Shown here piece by piece: positions 16,513 through 27,147 of a DNA stretch of 64,000 nucleotides (position 1 is the stretch's first letter; each line of letters opens with the position of its first letter). The notes below the pieces were generated by a model, which did no database searches, was not told where the DNA came from, and saw only the letters and a list, made by a program, of their open reading frames with translations. The DNA is from Microcella alkaliphila (GTDB taxonomy: Bacteria; Actinomycetota; Actinomycetes; Actinomycetales; Microbacteriaceae), in assembly GCF_004216855.1 (NCBI RefSeq), contig NZ_SGXT01000011.1, forward strand, positions 310,001 through 374,000, in the 5' to 3' direction. A program made the position numbers and the translations under genes.

Positions 16513-18642
16513 CGTGTTGACGCTGGCGGACAGGATGTTGACGTGGTGCTCGGACAGCACACGCGTGACATCCGACAGCAGCCCGCTTCGGTCGAGGGCC
16601 TCGACCTGAATCTGCACGAGGAAGACGCTCTTCGTGGTCGGGGCCCACTCCACCTCGATCATGCGATCGGGTTCAGCCAACAAGCTCTGAACGTTGGTGC
16701 AGTCACCCCGGTGCACGCTCACGCCCTGGCCGCGCGTGATGAAGCCCACGATCGCGTCGCCCGGCACGGGCGTGCAGCACTTCGCGAGCTTGACGAGGAT
16801 GTCCGGAGCGCCACGGACGAGGATCCCGGAATCGCTCGTGCGAACCGGCGTGCGCGCCCGGTTCGGCAGCGTGAACGACTCGTCATCGGATTCCGCCTCG
16901 ACGTGCAGCGTCGACAGGATCTTCTCGATGACCGACTGCGTGGAGACGTGTCCTTCGCCGACCGCCGCGTAGAGAGCATCCACCGTTTCGTAGCGGAGCG
17001 TCGCCGCGGCCTGCGCAATCGAGTCCTGCGACATCATGCGCTGCAGCGGAAGGTTCTGCTTGCGCATCGCGCGAGCGATCGCGTCCTTGCCCTGCTCGAT
17101 CGCCTCATCGCGGCGCTCCTTCGTGAACCACTGCCGAATCTTCGACTTGGCTCGCGTGGACGTCACGAAATTTAGCCAGTCATGGCTCGGGCCGGCGTCG
17201 GGGTTCTTCGACGTGAAGACCTCGACCGTGTCTCCACTCGAGAGCGTCGAATCGAGCGGCACGAGCCGGCCATTGACCTTGGCCCCCATGGTGCGGTGGC
17301 CAATCTCGGTGTGCACGGCATAGGCGAAATCGACGGGGGTCGCGCCGGAGGGAAGGCCGATGACCTTGCCCTGCGGGGTGAAGACGTAGACCTCTTTCGC
17401 GCCGATCTCGTAGCGCAGCGTGTCGAGGAACTCGCTCGGGTCGGCCGTCTCGGCCTGCCAGTCGGAGATGTGCTTCAGCCACGCCATGTCGGTGTCGTGG
17501 CCGAGCGCTGCGCTGCCCTCGGCCTTCGAGCCGCCGGAGGCCATGCGCTCCTTGTATGCCCAGTGCGCGGCGACACCGAACTCGGCCCGCTGATGCATCT
17601 CGTGCGTGCGAATCTGCAGCTCGACCGGTCGCCCGCCCGGGCCGAAGACCGTGGTGTGTAGCGACTGGTACAGGTTGAACTTCGGCGTCGCGATGTAGTC
17701 CTTAAAGCGCCCGGGCATCGGGCTCCAGCGCGCGTGCACCGCGCCGAGCGCGGCGTAGCAGTCGCGGATCGAACCCACGAGGATGCGCACGCCGGTGAGG
17801 TCGTAGATGTCATCGAAGTCGCGGCCTCGGTGCACCATCTTCTGGTAGATGGAGTAGTACTGCTTCGGCCGCCCGGCGACCTGCGCCTTGATTTTCGCTT
17901 GACGGAGGTCACCGTTGACCTCGTCGATGACCTGCTGCACGAACTTCTCCCGTTCGGGCGTGCGGTTCTTGACGAGGCTTTCGATCTCGACGTAGAGCTT
18001 CGGGTGGAGCACGGCGAACGAGAGGTCTTCGAGCTCCCACTTGATGGTCTGGATTCCCAGCCGGTGGGCGAGCGGGGTGTAGATCTCGAGGGTTTCCTGA
18101 GCCTTGCGCTTTGCGGACGAGCCCTCGACGAAGCCCCAGGTGCGGGCGTTGTGCAGCCGGTCGGCCAGCTTGATGACGAGCACGCGGATGTCTTTCGACA
18201 TGGCGACAATCATCTTGCGCACCGTCTCGGCCTGTGCCGAGTCGCCGTACTTCACCTTGTCGAGCTTGGTCACCCCGTCAACGAGCATGGCGACCTCGTC
18301 GCCGAACTCGACGCGCAGCTGGTCGAGCGTGTAGTCGGTGTCCTCGACGGTGTCGTGCAGGAGGGCGGCTGCGAGCGTCTTCACCCCGAGGCCGAGCTCG
18401 GCGAGGATCTGGGCCACCGCGAGCGGGTGCGTGATGTACGGCTCGCCGCTCTTGCGCTTCTGACCCTCGTGGGCCTTCTCCGCGACGCGATACGCGCGCT
18501 CGAGGAGTGGGATGTCAGCCTTGGGGTGCTGGGCCCGCACCGTGCGGTACAGCGTTTCCAGTGCCCCGGTGGGCTGGGCGCGCGAGAACAGGCGCGGCAA
18601 CAACGAACGCAATGGCGCTGCGCTCTGCGTCACCTCTGTCAT
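16384..18642 (-). CDS. rel: Bifunctional (p)ppGpp synthetase/hydrolase
   Basis: 752 residues with all domains: HD hydrolase (His72, HDTVED at 96-101, intact, so hydrolysis should work), RelA/SpoT synthetase with [14 protein letters not shown] and [17 protein letters not shown], a TGS domain ([22 protein letters not shown]), a helical region and a C-terminal ACT domain. It makes and removes the stringent alarmone. GGAGGG precedes the ATG, and a TAGACT or TAGCGT box after secF could give it its own promoter. The 3' end is overlapped antisense by the AbiEi-like gene. Confidence 0.97.
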   Translation of the reverse strand: MTEVTQSAAPLRSLLPRLFSRAQPTGALETLYRTVRAQHPKADIPLLERAYRVAEKAHEGQKRKSGEPYITHPLAVAQILAELGLGVKTLAAALLHDTVEDTDYTLDQLRVEFGDEVAMLVDGVTKLDKVKYGDSAQAETVRKMIVAMSKDIRVLVIKLADRLHNARTWGFVEGSSAKRKAQETLEIYTPLAHRLGIQTIKWELEDLSFAVLHPKLYVEIESLVKNRTPEREKFVQQVIDEVNGDLRQAKIKAQVAGRPKQYYSIYQKMVHRGRDFDDIYDLTGVRILVGSIRDCYAALGAVHARWSPMPGRFKDYIATPKFNLYQSLHTTVFGPGGRPVELQIRTHEMHQRAEFGVAAHWAYKERMASGGSKAEGSAALGHDTDMAWLKHISDWQAETADPSEFLDTLRYEIGAKEVYVFTPQGKVIGLPSGATPVDFAYAVHTEIGHRTMGAKVNGRLVPLDSTLSSGDTVEVFTSKNPDAGPSHDWLNFVTSTRAKSKIRQWFTKERRDEAIEQGKDAIARAMRKQNLPLQRMMSQDSIAQAAATLRYETVDALYAAVGEGHVSTQSVIEKILSTLHVEAESDDESFTLPNRARTPVRTSDSGILVRGAPDILVKLAKCCTPVPGDAIVGFITRGQGVSVHRGDCTNVQSLLAEPDRMIEVEWAPTTKSVFLVQIQVEALDRSGLLSDVTRVLSEHHVNILSASVNTSRDRLAISKFVFEMGDVTHLDRVLNAVRRIDAVYDVYRVSNG

Positions 18643-18680
18643 CGCACCCTCCGGGGGCAGTCTACGAGGTGCGGCTGACG

Positions 18681-19691
18681 CTAGCGGACGGCACCGGACT
18701 CAGGAGTGGGTGCCTTCTTGCGCGTGCCCTGCTTCTTGACCTCGGGCTCGTTCGCACGCAACTGCACGTACAGCGGAGCCGCGATGAAGATCGACGAGTA
18801 CGTGCCGACGATCGTGCCGACGGTCAAGGCGAGCGCGATGTCGCGGAGGGTTCCCGCGCCGAGCAGGAACGACCCGATGAACAGAATCGCGGCCGTGGGC
18901 AAGACGGCGACCACCGACGTGTTGATGGAACGCACGATTGTCTGGTTCACCCCGAGGTTCACCGACTCGGCAAAGGTGCGTCGCGATTCCACCCCGTCTT
19001 CACTCGTGTTCTCGCGAACCTTGTCGAACACGACGACGGTGTCGTACAGCGAGTACGACAGGATCGTCAGGAAGCCGATGACGGCCGCGGGCGTGATCTC
19101 AAAGCCGAGAGCGCCGTACAGGCCAGCGGTCAGCACGACGTCGTGAACGAGGGCGACACCGGCTGCGACGACCATCTTCCAGGTTCTGAAGTACAGCGTC
19201 ATGATGATGCTGACAAAGACCATGAACACGATCAGGGCGACGATCGCCTGACGGGTGATGTCTTGGCCCCACGTTGCGCCGATGAACGACGACGTGACCT
19301 GCTCGAGGGGAACGTCGAACGCGTCGGCGAGCTCCGCACGCAGGAGGTTCGTGTCCTCCGCCGTCAGCTGGTCGGTCTGCACGCGAACCGAGTCGGTACC
19401 GACCGTCGATACACGCGGGTTGCCCCCGACGACCGTGTCATTGACGACGTCGGTGGCCAACTGCGTTGCGGCGGTGGGGTTTTCGACAACCTGAGCCGCC
19501 GCCGACACGCGGAACTCTGAGCCGCCTCGGAACTCGATACCGAAGACGAAGCCGCCGCGCAGTGCAGTGACGCCGATCGCGAGCAGCAGGAAGACCGCCG
19601 CGATCGAATACCAGAGAGCGCTTCGACCGACGACGTTGATCGAGCGTTCGCCGGTGTAGAGGCCGTTGCCAAACCGGGTGAGCATGCTCAT
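18681..19691 (-). CDS. secF: Protein translocase subunit SecF
   Basis: 336 residues, six predicted membrane spans with a large extracytoplasmic loop after the first. The [12 protein letters not shown] segment (about 51-62) and the C-terminal [15 protein letters not shown] are SecF signatures. With SecD and YajC it uses the proton gradient to help SecYEG export. Its start overlaps the secD stop by four bases. The C-terminus is a short basic tail. Confidence 0.97.
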   Translation of the reverse strand: MSMLTRFGNGLYTGERSINVVGRSALWYSIAAVFLLLAIGVTALRGGFVFGIEFRGGSEFRVSAAAQVVENPTAATQLATDVVNDTVVGGNPRVSTVGTDSVRVQTDQLTAEDTNLLRAELADAFDVPLEQVTSSFIGATWGQDITRQAIVALIVFMVFVSIIMTLYFRTWKMVVAAGVALVHDVVLTAGLYGALGFEITPAAVIGFLTILSYSLYDTVVVFDKVRENTSEDGVESRRTFAESVNLGVNQTIVRSINTSVVAVLPTAAILFIGSFLLGAGTLRDIALALTVGTIVGTYSSIFIAAPLYVQLRANEPEVKKQGTRKKAPTPESGAVR

Positions 19692-21490
19692 CGGGCGTCC
19701 TTCTTCCCTGCGGTCTCCGCCTCGGCGGCCTTGCGTTCAGCGATGGTTTGCCGGCGCTGTGCTTCGCGCGAGCTTCCTGTGTTCTTCTTCGGCGTGCTCA
19801 CCGGTGCGCGGAACTGCGCGCGGCCGCGGTACACCGCCCCGAGCGCCTTGGGGTCAAGACCCGACAGCGGGTGTCCGCTCGAGAAGAAATCGGTGCGCGC
19901 CACGAGTCGAAGGGTCGGGTACGTCATGAGGGTGACGATCACGAGGTTGATGAGCGACATCACGCCGAGGGTGAAGGCGAAACCGCGCACGTTTCCGACG
20001 GCGAGCACGTACAGCACGACTGCACCCACGAGGCTGACGACGTTCGAAATCAGGATCGTGCGGAACGCGCGAGACCACCCGGCCTCGACCGCGTTCGGCA
20101 ATGACCGACCGTCACGCAACTCGTCTCGCACGCGTTCGAAGTACACGATGAAGCCGTCAGCGATGACACCGATCGAGATGATCAGACCGGCAACGCCGGC
20201 GAGTGACAGGCGATACCCCTGCTGGTTCGACAGGTACAGGATCACGAAGTACGACAACACCGCGGCAACCATCAGGCTCACGATGATCACACCGCCGAGA
20301 GCGCGGTACTGGAACAGCGCGTACGCCATGACGAGCAAGAGGCCGATGACACCGGCGATGATGCCGCTCTCGAGCTGTGAGATACCGAGGGTGGCCGAGA
20401 TGTTCTCTTGGCTCTGCAGTTCGAAGCCGATGGGCAGCGCTCCGAAGCGCAGCTGGTCGGCGAGCACCTGCGCGGTATCTTGCGTGAACGACCCCGAGAT
20501 CTGCGGCTGGCCATTGGTAATGGCGGCCAGGGTGCGCGGGGCGCTAATGACCGAACCGTCGAGCACGATGGCGAACTGGTTCTGGATTCCTTGAAGCGTG
20601 ATGAGTCGCTCGGTAACCGTTCGGAACTGCTGGGTACCGACGGCGTCAAACTCAATGTTGACGCCCCACTCGGTCGTGGTGACACCGGTCTGCGAGGCAA
20701 TCAGACCCGCGGTCGCATTCGTAATGCTGGCACCCTCGACCTCAACGGGTCCAAGAATGTACTTCACGATGCCGTCAACGTCGCAGGTCACGAGCGGTTC
20801 GTCGACGGGCGCGATGTTCGTTCCCAGCTCGTCGAGCGCAGCGCAATCGATCGTGTCGAATAGCTCCCGCACCTCCGGCGTGATCCACGCCAGGTCGCTG
20901 GCGTCGGTCGGCGCAATGGGTGGGGCCTCGGGGGCGTCCGTCGTGACGGCAGCCGCGTTGTCCTCGGCGGTTGCCTCGCCCGTCGTGGTGTCGTCAGTGG
21001 CTGCACCGTCCTCGGCCCCGCCTTCGGTTTGGCCATCGTCGATGCCACTCTCGTCCGAGACGTCGTCGTCCGGGCCGCCGATCGCGGAGTTTGACGCAGC
21101 GTCGGCCGCCAGCACGGGGCGGAACTCGAGCTTCGCCGCGGACTGGATGCGGTCGATCGTCGCCTGGTCGGGTGTGCCGGGAATCGACACGACGATGTTG
21201 CGGCCACCCTGCGTGTTGATCTCGGCTTCGCTCACCCCGCCAGCGTCGACGCGCTGGCGGATGATCGCGACGGCCTGGTTGAGCTGTTCGGCGGAGACGT
21301 TGGCGCCCTCCTCAATCTGCGGCTCGAGGATCAACTGCGTGCCGCCCTGCAGGTCGAGGGCCAGCCGCGGGGTCCACTCCCCCTCGTTGAAGGCCACACT
21401 CGCCGCATTCGCCGACAGGAGGCCGACGATGATGACGAGCAGCCACACGAGGGAGCGCAGGGCTTTGCGCTCGGGTGTCGATCTAGCCAC
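19688..21490 (-). CDS. secD: Protein translocase subunit SecD
   Basis: 600 residues. One N-terminal span is followed by the P1 region (LALDLQGGTQLILEP, IIRQRVDAGGVSEAEI, IVVSIPGT) and C-terminal spans with FALVLDGSVISAP-like and GVIADGFIVYFERVRDE patterns. An unusual acidic, Thr/Ala/Asp-rich insertion of about 70 residues interrupts the extracytoplasmic domain after LEFRPVLAADA. It is coupled to secF and lies downstream of yajC. Confidence 0.96.
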   Translation of the reverse strand: MARSTPERKALRSLVWLLVIIVGLLSANAASVAFNEGEWTPRLALDLQGGTQLILEPQIEEGANVSAEQLNQAVAIIRQRVDAGGVSEAEINTQGGRNIVVSIPGTPDQATIDRIQSAAKLEFRPVLAADAASNSAIGGPDDDVSDESGIDDGQTEGGAEDGAATDDTTTGEATAEDNAAAVTTDAPEAPPIAPTDASDLAWITPEVRELFDTIDCAALDELGTNIAPVDEPLVTCDVDGIVKYILGPVEVEGASITNATAGLIASQTGVTTTEWGVNIEFDAVGTQQFRTVTERLITLQGIQNQFAIVLDGSVISAPRTLAAITNGQPQISGSFTQDTAQVLADQLRFGALPIGFELQSQENISATLGISQLESGIIAGVIGLLLVMAYALFQYRALGGVIIVSLMVAAVLSYFVILYLSNQQGYRLSLAGVAGLIISIGVIADGFIVYFERVRDELRDGRSLPNAVEAGWSRAFRTILISNVVSLVGAVVLYVLAVGNVRGFAFTLGVMSLINLVIVTLMTYPTLRLVARTDFFSSGHPLSGLDPKALGAVYRGRAQFRAPVSTPKKNTGSSREAQRRQTIAERKAAEAETAGKKDAR

Positions 21491-21565
21491 GGAGGTTACT
21501 CATTTCTCGGGGGTGGTGGAGCGAGATCGTTGTCCCGCCGCCCGGGTGCGCGTCGTCGCGCAGCG

Positions 21566-21934
21566 TTAGTCGTCGGTCTTCTTGCGCTCAGTGGGGTCAA
21601 CGCTCGACTCGTTGAGGCGCGGCCCGGCCTCGTCGGTGCCGGGAGCGTCGTCGGTCGACCCCTGCACGGGCTCGTCGTCTTCGATGACCCGGGCCAGCGT
21701 CTGCCGGTGCACGCGAATGGTGCTGCCCGGCGAGACCTCGATCGTCGCGATGTTCTCGTCTTCGTCGAGTTCGACGAGCGTTCCGAAGAGCCCGAAGTTC
21801 GTCATGACCTCGGCGCCGGGCACCATCTTCTGCTGCAGCTCATCGACCATGGCGCGACGCTTGCGCGAGTTGCGCACCATAAAGAAGATCAGCAGGCCGA
21901 GCACGCCCAGCATGACAATGGTCAACGGATCCAT
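21566..21934 (-). CDS. yajC: Preprotein translocase subunit YajC
   Basis: 122 residues: one N-terminal span (LTIVMLGVLGLLIFFMV), then basic RNSRKRRAMVDELQQKMVPGAEVMTNFGLFGTL, the typical YajC core, and an acidic tail. It is an accessory subunit of SecDF. It is located between ruvB and secD, all co-oriented. Confidence 0.93.
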   Translation of the reverse strand: MDPLTIVMLGVLGLLIFFMVRNSRKRRAMVDELQQKMVPGAEVMTNFGLFGTLVELDEDENIATIEVSPGSTIRVHRQTLARVIEDDEPVQGSTDDAPGTDEAGPRLNESSVDPTERKKTDD

Positions 21935-22002
21935 GACGACCTTTCGAGGGGGAACAGGACGGCGCGCACGCGGAAGCGGGGCCCGCGGCAGCCTGCGCTC
22001 AA

Positions 22003-23025
22003 CTATAGGTCATCGATGAGGCTGGGCTGCGGCCCCGGTGCGGCACGCCCGAGGTGGCGCCAGCCTTGCGGGGTCGCGACCCGCCCCCGAGGCGTGCGCG
22101 TCACGAGGCCGCTGCGCACGAGAAAAGGCTCTACGACCGACTCGATCGTCTCCGCTTCCTCCCCGACCGTCACAGCGAGCGTCGACAGGCCGACGGGCCC
22201 CCCGTCGAACCGCTCGACAATGGCCGAGAGCACGGCACGGTCGAGCCGATCGAGACCGTGCTCGTCGACGTCGTAGAGCTCAAGCGCCGCACTCACCGCC
22301 GTGTGGTCAGCAGCGGCACCGTGCACGAGCGCGTAGTCGCGCACGCGGCGCAGCAGCCGATTGGCGATGCGCGGCGTCCCGCGGGAGCGTCCGGCGATCT
22401 CGCGGAGGGCATCCGACTCGATCTGCAGGCCGATCAGCCCGGATGCGCGCTCGATGACGCGGTGCAGTTCGTCGGCTTCGTAGAACTCGAGGTGCGCGGT
22501 GAAGCCGAAGCGGTCGCGCAGCGGGTTGGGCAGCAGCCCCGCGCGCGTGGTCGCGCCGACGAGCGTGAACGGCGCCAGTTCGAGCGGGATGCTCGTCGCG
22601 CCGGCTCCCTTGCCGACCATGATGTCGACGCGGAAGTCCTCCATCGCGAGGTAGAGCATCTCTTCGGCACTACGCGCCATCCGGTGGATCTCGTCGATGA
22701 ACAGCACCTCGCCGGGCACGAGCGACGACAGCACGGCGGCGAGGTCGCCCGCGTGCTGGATCGCCGGCCCGCTCGTCATGCGTAGCGGTCGCTCGCCCTC
22801 GTGCGCGACGATCATCGCCAGCGTCGTCTTGCCGAGCCCAGGAGGGCCGGCAAGCAGGATGTGATCGGGCGCGCGGTTCTGCAGCTGTGCCGCGTCGAGC
22901 AGCAGCTGCAGTTGGCGACGCACCTTCTGCTGACCGACGAACTCGGCGAGCGACCCGGGGCGGAGGGCGCCCTCGAAGGCCAGGTCGTCGGCGGCCGCCT
23001 CCGGCTGCAGGATCTCGTCGCTCAC
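22003..23025 (-). CDS. ruvB: Holliday junction branch migration ATPase RuvB
   Basis: 340 residues. Walker [10 protein letters not shown], Walker [10 protein letters not shown], and the C-terminal winged helix ([15 protein letters not shown] region) give a full-length RuvB. It is the hexameric motor that drives branch migration with RuvA. The start overlaps ruvA by four bases. Confidence 0.98.
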   Translation of the reverse strand: MSDEILQPEAAADDLAFEGALRPGSLAEFVGQQKVRRQLQLLLDAAQLQNRAPDHILLAGPPGLGKTTLAMIVAHEGERPLRMTSGPAIQHAGDLAAVLSSLVPGEVLFIDEIHRMARSAEEMLYLAMEDFRVDIMVGKGAGATSIPLELAPFTLVGATTRAGLLPNPLRDRFGFTAHLEFYEADELHRVIERASGLIGLQIESDALREIAGRSRGTPRIANRLLRRVRDYALVHGAAADHTAVSAALELYDVDEHGLDRLDRAVLSAIVERFDGGPVGLSTLAVTVGEEAETIESVVEPFLVRSGLVTRTPRGRVATPQGWRHLGRAAPGPQPSLIDDL

Positions 23026-23666
23026 GGGCGGCCCCCTCCCGGTCCGAGCTCGGCGAGCGCGAGCCGCAGCAGCGCGGGGAGGCCCGGTAGCTCGCCGTCA
23101 CCCGCGTCGGCACGCGCAGCCTCGATGACCGAGGTTGCCGTCGCCACCGCCGTGCGCTCGGGCCAGCCGAGGCCGGTGAGCGCGGCCGCGAGCCCGGTGC
23201 GGGTCGCGGCGTCGCCGGCAGGCGGCGTCGGGGTATTCGCGGTGTCGGCGGTCGCGGGGGCTCCGGGCGGTGCGATGCGGCCCGAGAGCGACACGACGAT
23301 GAGCTTGGCCGTCTTTGGCCCGATGCCGCTCACCTTCCGGAAGGGCGCGTCGTCGCCGTCGGTGATGGCGCGCGCGGCCTCGTCGGGGGTCATCGCGCCG
23401 AGCACGCCGAGAGCCGACTTGGGGCCGACCCCCGAAACGCTGCGCAGCAGGTCGAAGAGCCCGAGTTCGAGCTCGTCGGCGAAGCCGTACAGACTCATGT
23501 CGTCTTCGCGCACGATCAGAGCCGTGTGCAGTCTCGCCGTCTCGCCGACCCGCAGGGTCGCGGCGACGCGCGGGGTGATCGCGACGGCGTATCCGACCCC
23601 GTGCACGTCGACGACGGCACGGCCGCCGCTCACGGCGGCGACGGTTCCCTGGATGCTCGCGATCAC
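23022..23666 (-). CDS. ruvA: Holliday junction DNA helicase RuvA
   Basis: 214 residues: N-terminal OB fold ([28 protein letters not shown]), helix-hairpin-helix motifs ([16 protein letters not shown] and [16 protein letters not shown]), a Pro/Thr/Ala linker and domain III, which contacts RuvB ([15 protein letters not shown]). It binds the four-way junction. It is coupled to both ruvC and ruvB by four-base overlaps. Confidence 0.97.
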   Translation of the reverse strand: MIASIQGTVAAVSGGRAVVDVHGVGYAVAITPRVAATLRVGETARLHTALIVREDDMSLYGFADELELGLFDLLRSVSGVGPKSALGVLGAMTPDEAARAITDGDDAPFRKVSGIGPKTAKLIVVSLSGRIAPPGAPATADTANTPTPPAGDAATRTGLAAALTGLGWPERTAVATATSVIEAARADAGDGELPGLPALLRLALAELGPGGGRP

Positions 23667-24250
23667 CTCTCGAGCCTAGGCGCGCGGGAGGCGCGCTCCG
23701 CGTCGCGCCACGCACGCTGGGCGGGAGTGAGGCCCGCGTCGGCCGCGCCCGCACCGCCCGTCGCCGAGGGCGGCGCCCCCCGCCAGCCGTGGCAGATAGC
23801 GAGCGCGAGCGCGTCGGCGGCGTCGGCGGGCTTCGGCGGGGCATCGAGGCGCAGGATGCGCTGCACCATCGCGGTGACCTGCCGCTTGTCGGCCCCGCCG
23901 TGCCCGGTGACCGCTGCCTTCACCTCGGTGGGCGTGTGCAATGCGACGGTGAGCCCGCGCTGGGCCGCCTCTGCGAGCACCACGCCGGAGGCCTGGGCGG
24001 TTCCCATGACCGTGCGTACGTTGTGCTGGGCGAACACCCGCTCGAGGGCGACGGCGGAGGGCGCGTGCTCGTCGAGGAGTGCGGCGACTCCCAGCTGGAT
24101 GCGCCGCACGCGCTCGGCGAGCTCCAGCTCGGGCGCGGTGCGGATCACCTCGACGGCCACGAGCGTTGCGCGCCGGTCGGGCGCGATGTCGACGATGCCG
24201 ACACCGCACCGGGTGAGCCCGGGGTCGATGCCGAGCACGCGCAGCGCCAC
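23663..24250 (-). CDS. ruvC: Holliday junction resolvase RuvC
   Basis: 195 residues from GTG at 24250. RNase H fold with [15 protein letters not shown] (catalytic Asp near residue 7), [12 protein letters not shown] (Glu) and [12 protein letters not shown] (Asp pair). The C-terminus carries an extra 25-30 residue tail rich in Ala and Arg. It cuts junctions processed by RuvAB. It is eight bases after yebC. Confidence 0.97.
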   Translation of the reverse strand: MALRVLGIDPGLTRCGVGIVDIAPDRRATLVAVEVIRTAPELELAERVRRIQLGVAALLDEHAPSAVALERVFAQHNVRTVMGTAQASGVVLAEAAQRGLTVALHTPTEVKAAVTGHGGADKRQVTAMVQRILRLDAPPKPADAADALALAICHGWRGAPPSATGGAGAADAGLTPAQRAWRDAERASRAPRLER

Positions 24251-24258
24251 AGTCTCGG

Positions 24259-25023
24259 CTATTCGTCGTCGGCGTCGAGCTCGGCGCGCACCTCAGCGCT
24301 CAGCTGCACGTTGGTGTAGACGTTCTGCACGTCGTCGCTGTCTTCCAGCGCGTCGACGAGGCGGAACACCTTGCGGGCGGTCTCGGCGTCGGCCTCGACC
24401 TGGATGTTGGGCACGAACTCGGCCTCGGCCGAGTCATAGTCGATGCCGGCGTCCTTGAGAGCGTTGCGCGCATCCAGCAGTTGCGAGGGGTCGGTGATGA
24501 CCTCGAAGCCGCCGCCCTGGTCGACGACTTCCTCGGCGCCCGCCTCGACCACGGCGAGCAGGATGTCGTCCTCCGTGACGCCGTCCTCCTTCGTGATCGC
24601 GATGACGCCCTTGCGGCTGAAGTTATAGGCGACGCTGCCTGGGTCGGCCATCGTGCCGCCGTTGCGGGTCATCGCCGTGCGCACCTCGGCAGCGGCGCGG
24701 TTGCGGTTGTCGGTCAGACACTCGATGAGCATCGCGACGCCGCCCGGGGCGTAACCCTCGTACATGATCGTCTGGTAGTCGACGGCGTCGCCCGTGAGGC
24801 CGGCGCCGCGCTTGACGGCGCGATCGATGTTGTCGTTCGGAACCGAGGTCTTCTTGGCCTTCTGGATCGCGTCGGCGAGCGTCGGGTTGCCAGCCGGGTC
24901 GGGGCCGCCGATCTTCGCGGCAACCTCGATGTTCTTGATCAGCTTGGCGAACGACTTGGCGCGGCGGGCGTCGATGACGGCCTTCTTGTGCTTCGTCGTC
25001 GCCCACTTGGAATGGCCTGACAT
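24259..25023 (-). CDS. YebC/PmpR family DNA-binding regulatory protein
   Basis: 254 residues, full length. [21 protein letters not shown] at the start and [12 protein letters not shown] in the middle are invariant family features. The family includes transcription factors and proteins that help ribosomes on proline runs; the role here is not determined. A GAGGAG site precedes the ATG, and TAAACT at 25055-25060, overlapping the stop of the upstream gene, may be its own -10 box. Confidence 0.95.
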   Translation of the reverse strand: MSGHSKWATTKHKKAVIDARRAKSFAKLIKNIEVAAKIGGPDPAGNPTLADAIQKAKKTSVPNDNIDRAVKRGAGLTGDAVDYQTIMYEGYAPGGVAMLIECLTDNRNRAAAEVRTAMTRNGGTMADPGSVAYNFSRKGVIAITKEDGVTEDDILLAVVEAGAEEVVDQGGGFEVITDPSQLLDARNALKDAGIDYDSAEAEFVPNIQVEADAETARKVFRLVDALEDSDDVQNVYTNVQLSAEVRAELDADDE

Positions 25024-25057
25024 GCGGCTCCTCTACTCGGGGCGGTACCCGAGAAGT

Positions 25058-25378
25058 TTAGGGCAGGAGGTCTGACGCGACGCCGAGGCGGCGCAGCTCC
25101 AGCTCGGCAAGCGCCCGGATCGTCGAGCGGTCGCCCGCGAGCAGGGCCGACCCCGGGTCGGGGTGAACGCGGCCGAGAGCGCCGAGGCGCGCGGTCGCCA
25201 GCGCCCTGACCGCGAAGGTGTCCGTCGACATGCCGGCCGCGATCATCCGCTCGGCACCTCGGCGGCGCTGCACGAATCTGACGCGGGGCCAAACCCAGAC
25301 GAAGGCGATCAGCGTGAGCAGGCCGAGGGCGACGATCCACCCGGCGAGGACGGCCGCGGTGTCGACCACGTCGATCAC
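25058..25378 (-). CDS. Small membrane protein of unknown function
   Basis: 106 residues from GTG at 25378. One hydrophobic span (about 8-32, VLAGWIVALGLLTLIAFVWVW) is followed by a basic RVRFVQRRRGAER and a soluble helical tail. The GTG overlaps the stop of the preceding small ORF (GTGA), which suggests coupled translation. The family is not recognised. It sits between pdxT and yebC. Confidence 0.6.
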   Translation of the reverse strand: MIDVVDTAAVLAGWIVALGLLTLIAFVWVWPRVRFVQRRRGAERMIAAGMSTDTFAVRALATARLGALGRVHPDPGSALLAGDRSTIRALAELELRRLGVASDLLP

Positions 25379-25521
25379 GGCGACCCCTGCGTCGCTGACC
25401 GAGTCTCCTGCTCCCGCTGCCGCGTCGAAGGGGGCACTGACGGCGCCACCGCGACGACGCCAGCCACGTCAGCCGCAACCTGGCGGGCGCGCTGCGCGGA
25501 GTAGGGCGAATACAGCAGCAT
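25375..25521 (-). CDS. Possible small protein (48 residues) coupled to the next gene
   Basis: Starts at ATG 25521 with MLLYSPYSAQRARQVAADVAG; an in-frame TTG at 25572, seven bases after the pdxT stop, would give 65 residues. The only support is position: it fills the gap between pdxT and the next gene and ends in a four-base stop/start overlap with it. No ribosome binding site or known family is seen. Confidence 0.3.
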   Translation of the reverse strand: MLLYSPYSAQRARQVAADVAGVVAVAPSVPPSTRQREQETRSATQGSP

Positions 25522-25578
25522 GGCGCCATGCTTGCGCCCCCGCGGCGGCGCTGCCGGGCGGCGCGCCGACAAGGTCGG

Positions 25579-26178
25579 TCAGGATGCTGCGCGCACTCTC
25601 TCGAGGAACCTCTCGTGGAAGCGGTGCTCCCCCGCCACCTCGGGGTGGAAAGCGGTGCCGAGAAGGGGCCCCTGCTCGATCGCGACGATGCGTCCGTCGT
25701 CGACGCGCGCCAACACCTCGACGCCGGGGCCGACCCGCTCCACCACCGGCGCACGAATGAAGACCGCGTGCACGGGCGGCTCGCCGAGCGCCGGTATGTC
25801 AAGCTCGGTTTCGAACGAGTCGAGCTGAGTTCCGAACGCGTTGCGTCGGACGGTCGCGTCGAGCCCGCCGAAGGTCTGCTGACCCGCGATGCCGTCGACG
25901 AGGTCGTCGGCGAGCATGATGAGGCCCGCGCAGGTGCCATAGACGGGCATGCCGCTCGCGATACGCGCACGAATCGCATCGCGCACGTCGAAGATCCGCG
26001 ACAGCTTGTCGATCACGCTGGACTCGCCGCCCGGGATCACGAGCCCGGCGACCCGTTCGAGTTCGCCGGCGCTCTTCACCGGGCGCGCGTCGGCGCCCAA
26101 CGCGCTCAGGGCGGCGAGGTGTTCGCGCACGTCGCCCTGCAGGGCGAGGACGCCGACCGGCGGGGTATTACCAGCCAC
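25579..26178 (-). CDS. pdxT: Pyridoxal 5'-phosphate synthase glutaminase subunit
   Basis: 199 residues from GTG at 26178 ([20 protein letters not shown]); the open frame upstream is inside pdxS. It is a class I glutaminase: VIPGGESSV near 48-56, the nucleophile Cys83 in [11 protein letters not shown], and the His-Glu pair in TAFHPEV. It supplies ammonia to PdxS. The start overlaps the pdxS end by 11 bases. Confidence 0.97.
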   Translation of the reverse strand: MAGNTPPVGVLALQGDVREHLAALSALGADARPVKSAGELERVAGLVIPGGESSVIDKLSRIFDVRDAIRARIASGMPVYGTCAGLIMLADDLVDGIAGQQTFGGLDATVRRNAFGTQLDSFETELDIPALGEPPVHAVFIRAPVVERVGPGVEVLARVDDGRIVAIEQGPLLGTAFHPEVAGEHRFHERFLERVRAAS

Positions 26179-27058
26179 GCTCGGCGAGGCGGTGCGGCGC
26201 GGGCAGGTCGGCGACGTTGATGCCGACCATGGCCTCGCCGAGTCCGCGCGACGCGTCGGCGATGACCGCTGGGTCGTCGAACGCCGTCGTCGCCTTGACG
26301 ATCGCCTTCGCGCGGGCGACGGGGTCGCCCGACTTGAAGATGCCCGAGCCAACGAACACGCCGTCGGCCCCGAGCTGCATCATCATCGCCGCGTCGGCGG
26401 GGGTGGCGACACCGCCGGCCGTGAACAGCACCACGGGAAGCTTGCCGGTTTCGGCGACCTCGCGCACGAGCTCGTACGGGGCCTGCAGCTCTTTCGCCGC
26501 GACGTAGAGCTCGTCCTTCGTGAGCGAGCGCAGGCGGTTGATCTCGCCCGTGATGGTGCGGATGTGCTTGGTCGCCTCCGAGACGTCGCCCGTTCCGGCC
26601 TCACCCTTCGAGCGGATCATGGCGGCACCCTCGGTGATGCGACGCAGCGCCTCACCCAGGTTCGTGGCACCGCAGACGAACGGCACGTCGTAGCCCCACT
26701 TGTCGATGTGATTGACGTAGTCGGCGGGGCTCAGCACCTCCGACTCGTCGATGTAGTCGACGCCGAGCGACTGCAAGACCTGGGCCTCCACAAAGTGGCC
26801 GATGCGGGCCTTCGCCATGACGGGGATCGAGACCTCGGCCATGATCTGCTCGATCAGGTCGGGGTCACTCATGCGGGCGACGCCCCCCTGTGCGCGGATG
26901 TCGGCGGGAACGCGCTCGAGCGCCATGACAGCGACGGCGCCGGCGTCTTCGGCGATGCGCGCCTGCTCGGCGGTAACGACGTCCATGATCACGCCGCCCT
27001 TCAGCATCTCGGCAAGTCCCCGCTTCACGCGGGCGGTGCCGGTCTCAGACGTGCTCAT
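26168..27058 (-). CDS. pdxS: Pyridoxal 5'-phosphate synthase lyase subunit
   Basis: 296 residues, a highly conserved TIM barrel. GGVIMDVVT with Asp26, the Schiff-base Lys83 in [19 protein letters not shown] and the phosphate loop near [27 protein letters not shown] are visible. It makes PLP from ribose 5-phosphate, glyceraldehyde 3-phosphate and PdxT-delivered ammonia. AAGGGA precedes the ATG. The promoter region is shared with divergent pdxR. Confidence 0.98.
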   Translation of the reverse strand: MSTSETGTARVKRGLAEMLKGGVIMDVVTAEQARIAEDAGAVAVMALERVPADIRAQGGVARMSDPDLIEQIMAEVSIPVMAKARIGHFVEAQVLQSLGVDYIDESEVLSPADYVNHIDKWGYDVPFVCGATNLGEALRRITEGAAMIRSKGEAGTGDVSEATKHIRTITGEINRLRSLTKDELYVAAKELQAPYELVREVAETGKLPVVLFTAGGVATPADAAMMMQLGADGVFVGSGIFKSGDPVARAKAIVKATTAFDDPAVIADASRGLGEAMVGINVADLPAPHRLAERGW

Positions 27059-27112
27059 GAGGGAATCCCTTCGACAAGTGGTGCGCCGACGCGCAGGATG
27101 CTGGCACGAACG

Positions 27113-27141
27113 TATCGTTGGCCTAGGCCAAAAGATAGCAT
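27113..27141. promoter_or_regulatory. Divergent pdxR/pdxS promoter with palindromic operator
   Basis: A perfect 14-base palindrome, TTGGCCTAGGCCAA (27118-27131), is flanked by TATC on the left and GATA on the right. TAGCAT at 27136-27141 is a -10 box for pdxR with its transcription start at the ATG (27148), so the palindrome fills the pdxR spacer. On the other strand TACGTT at 27117-27112 can serve as the pdxS -10 box. A PdxR-type regulator bound here could control both genes. Confidence 0.5.
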
Positions 27142-27147
27142 GGGGTG

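Noticed and set aside
25036-25053. CTCGGG / CCCGAG hairpin upstream of yebC
   Set aside because: Only six pairs, without a T run; it is too weak to call a terminator or a regulatory RNA.
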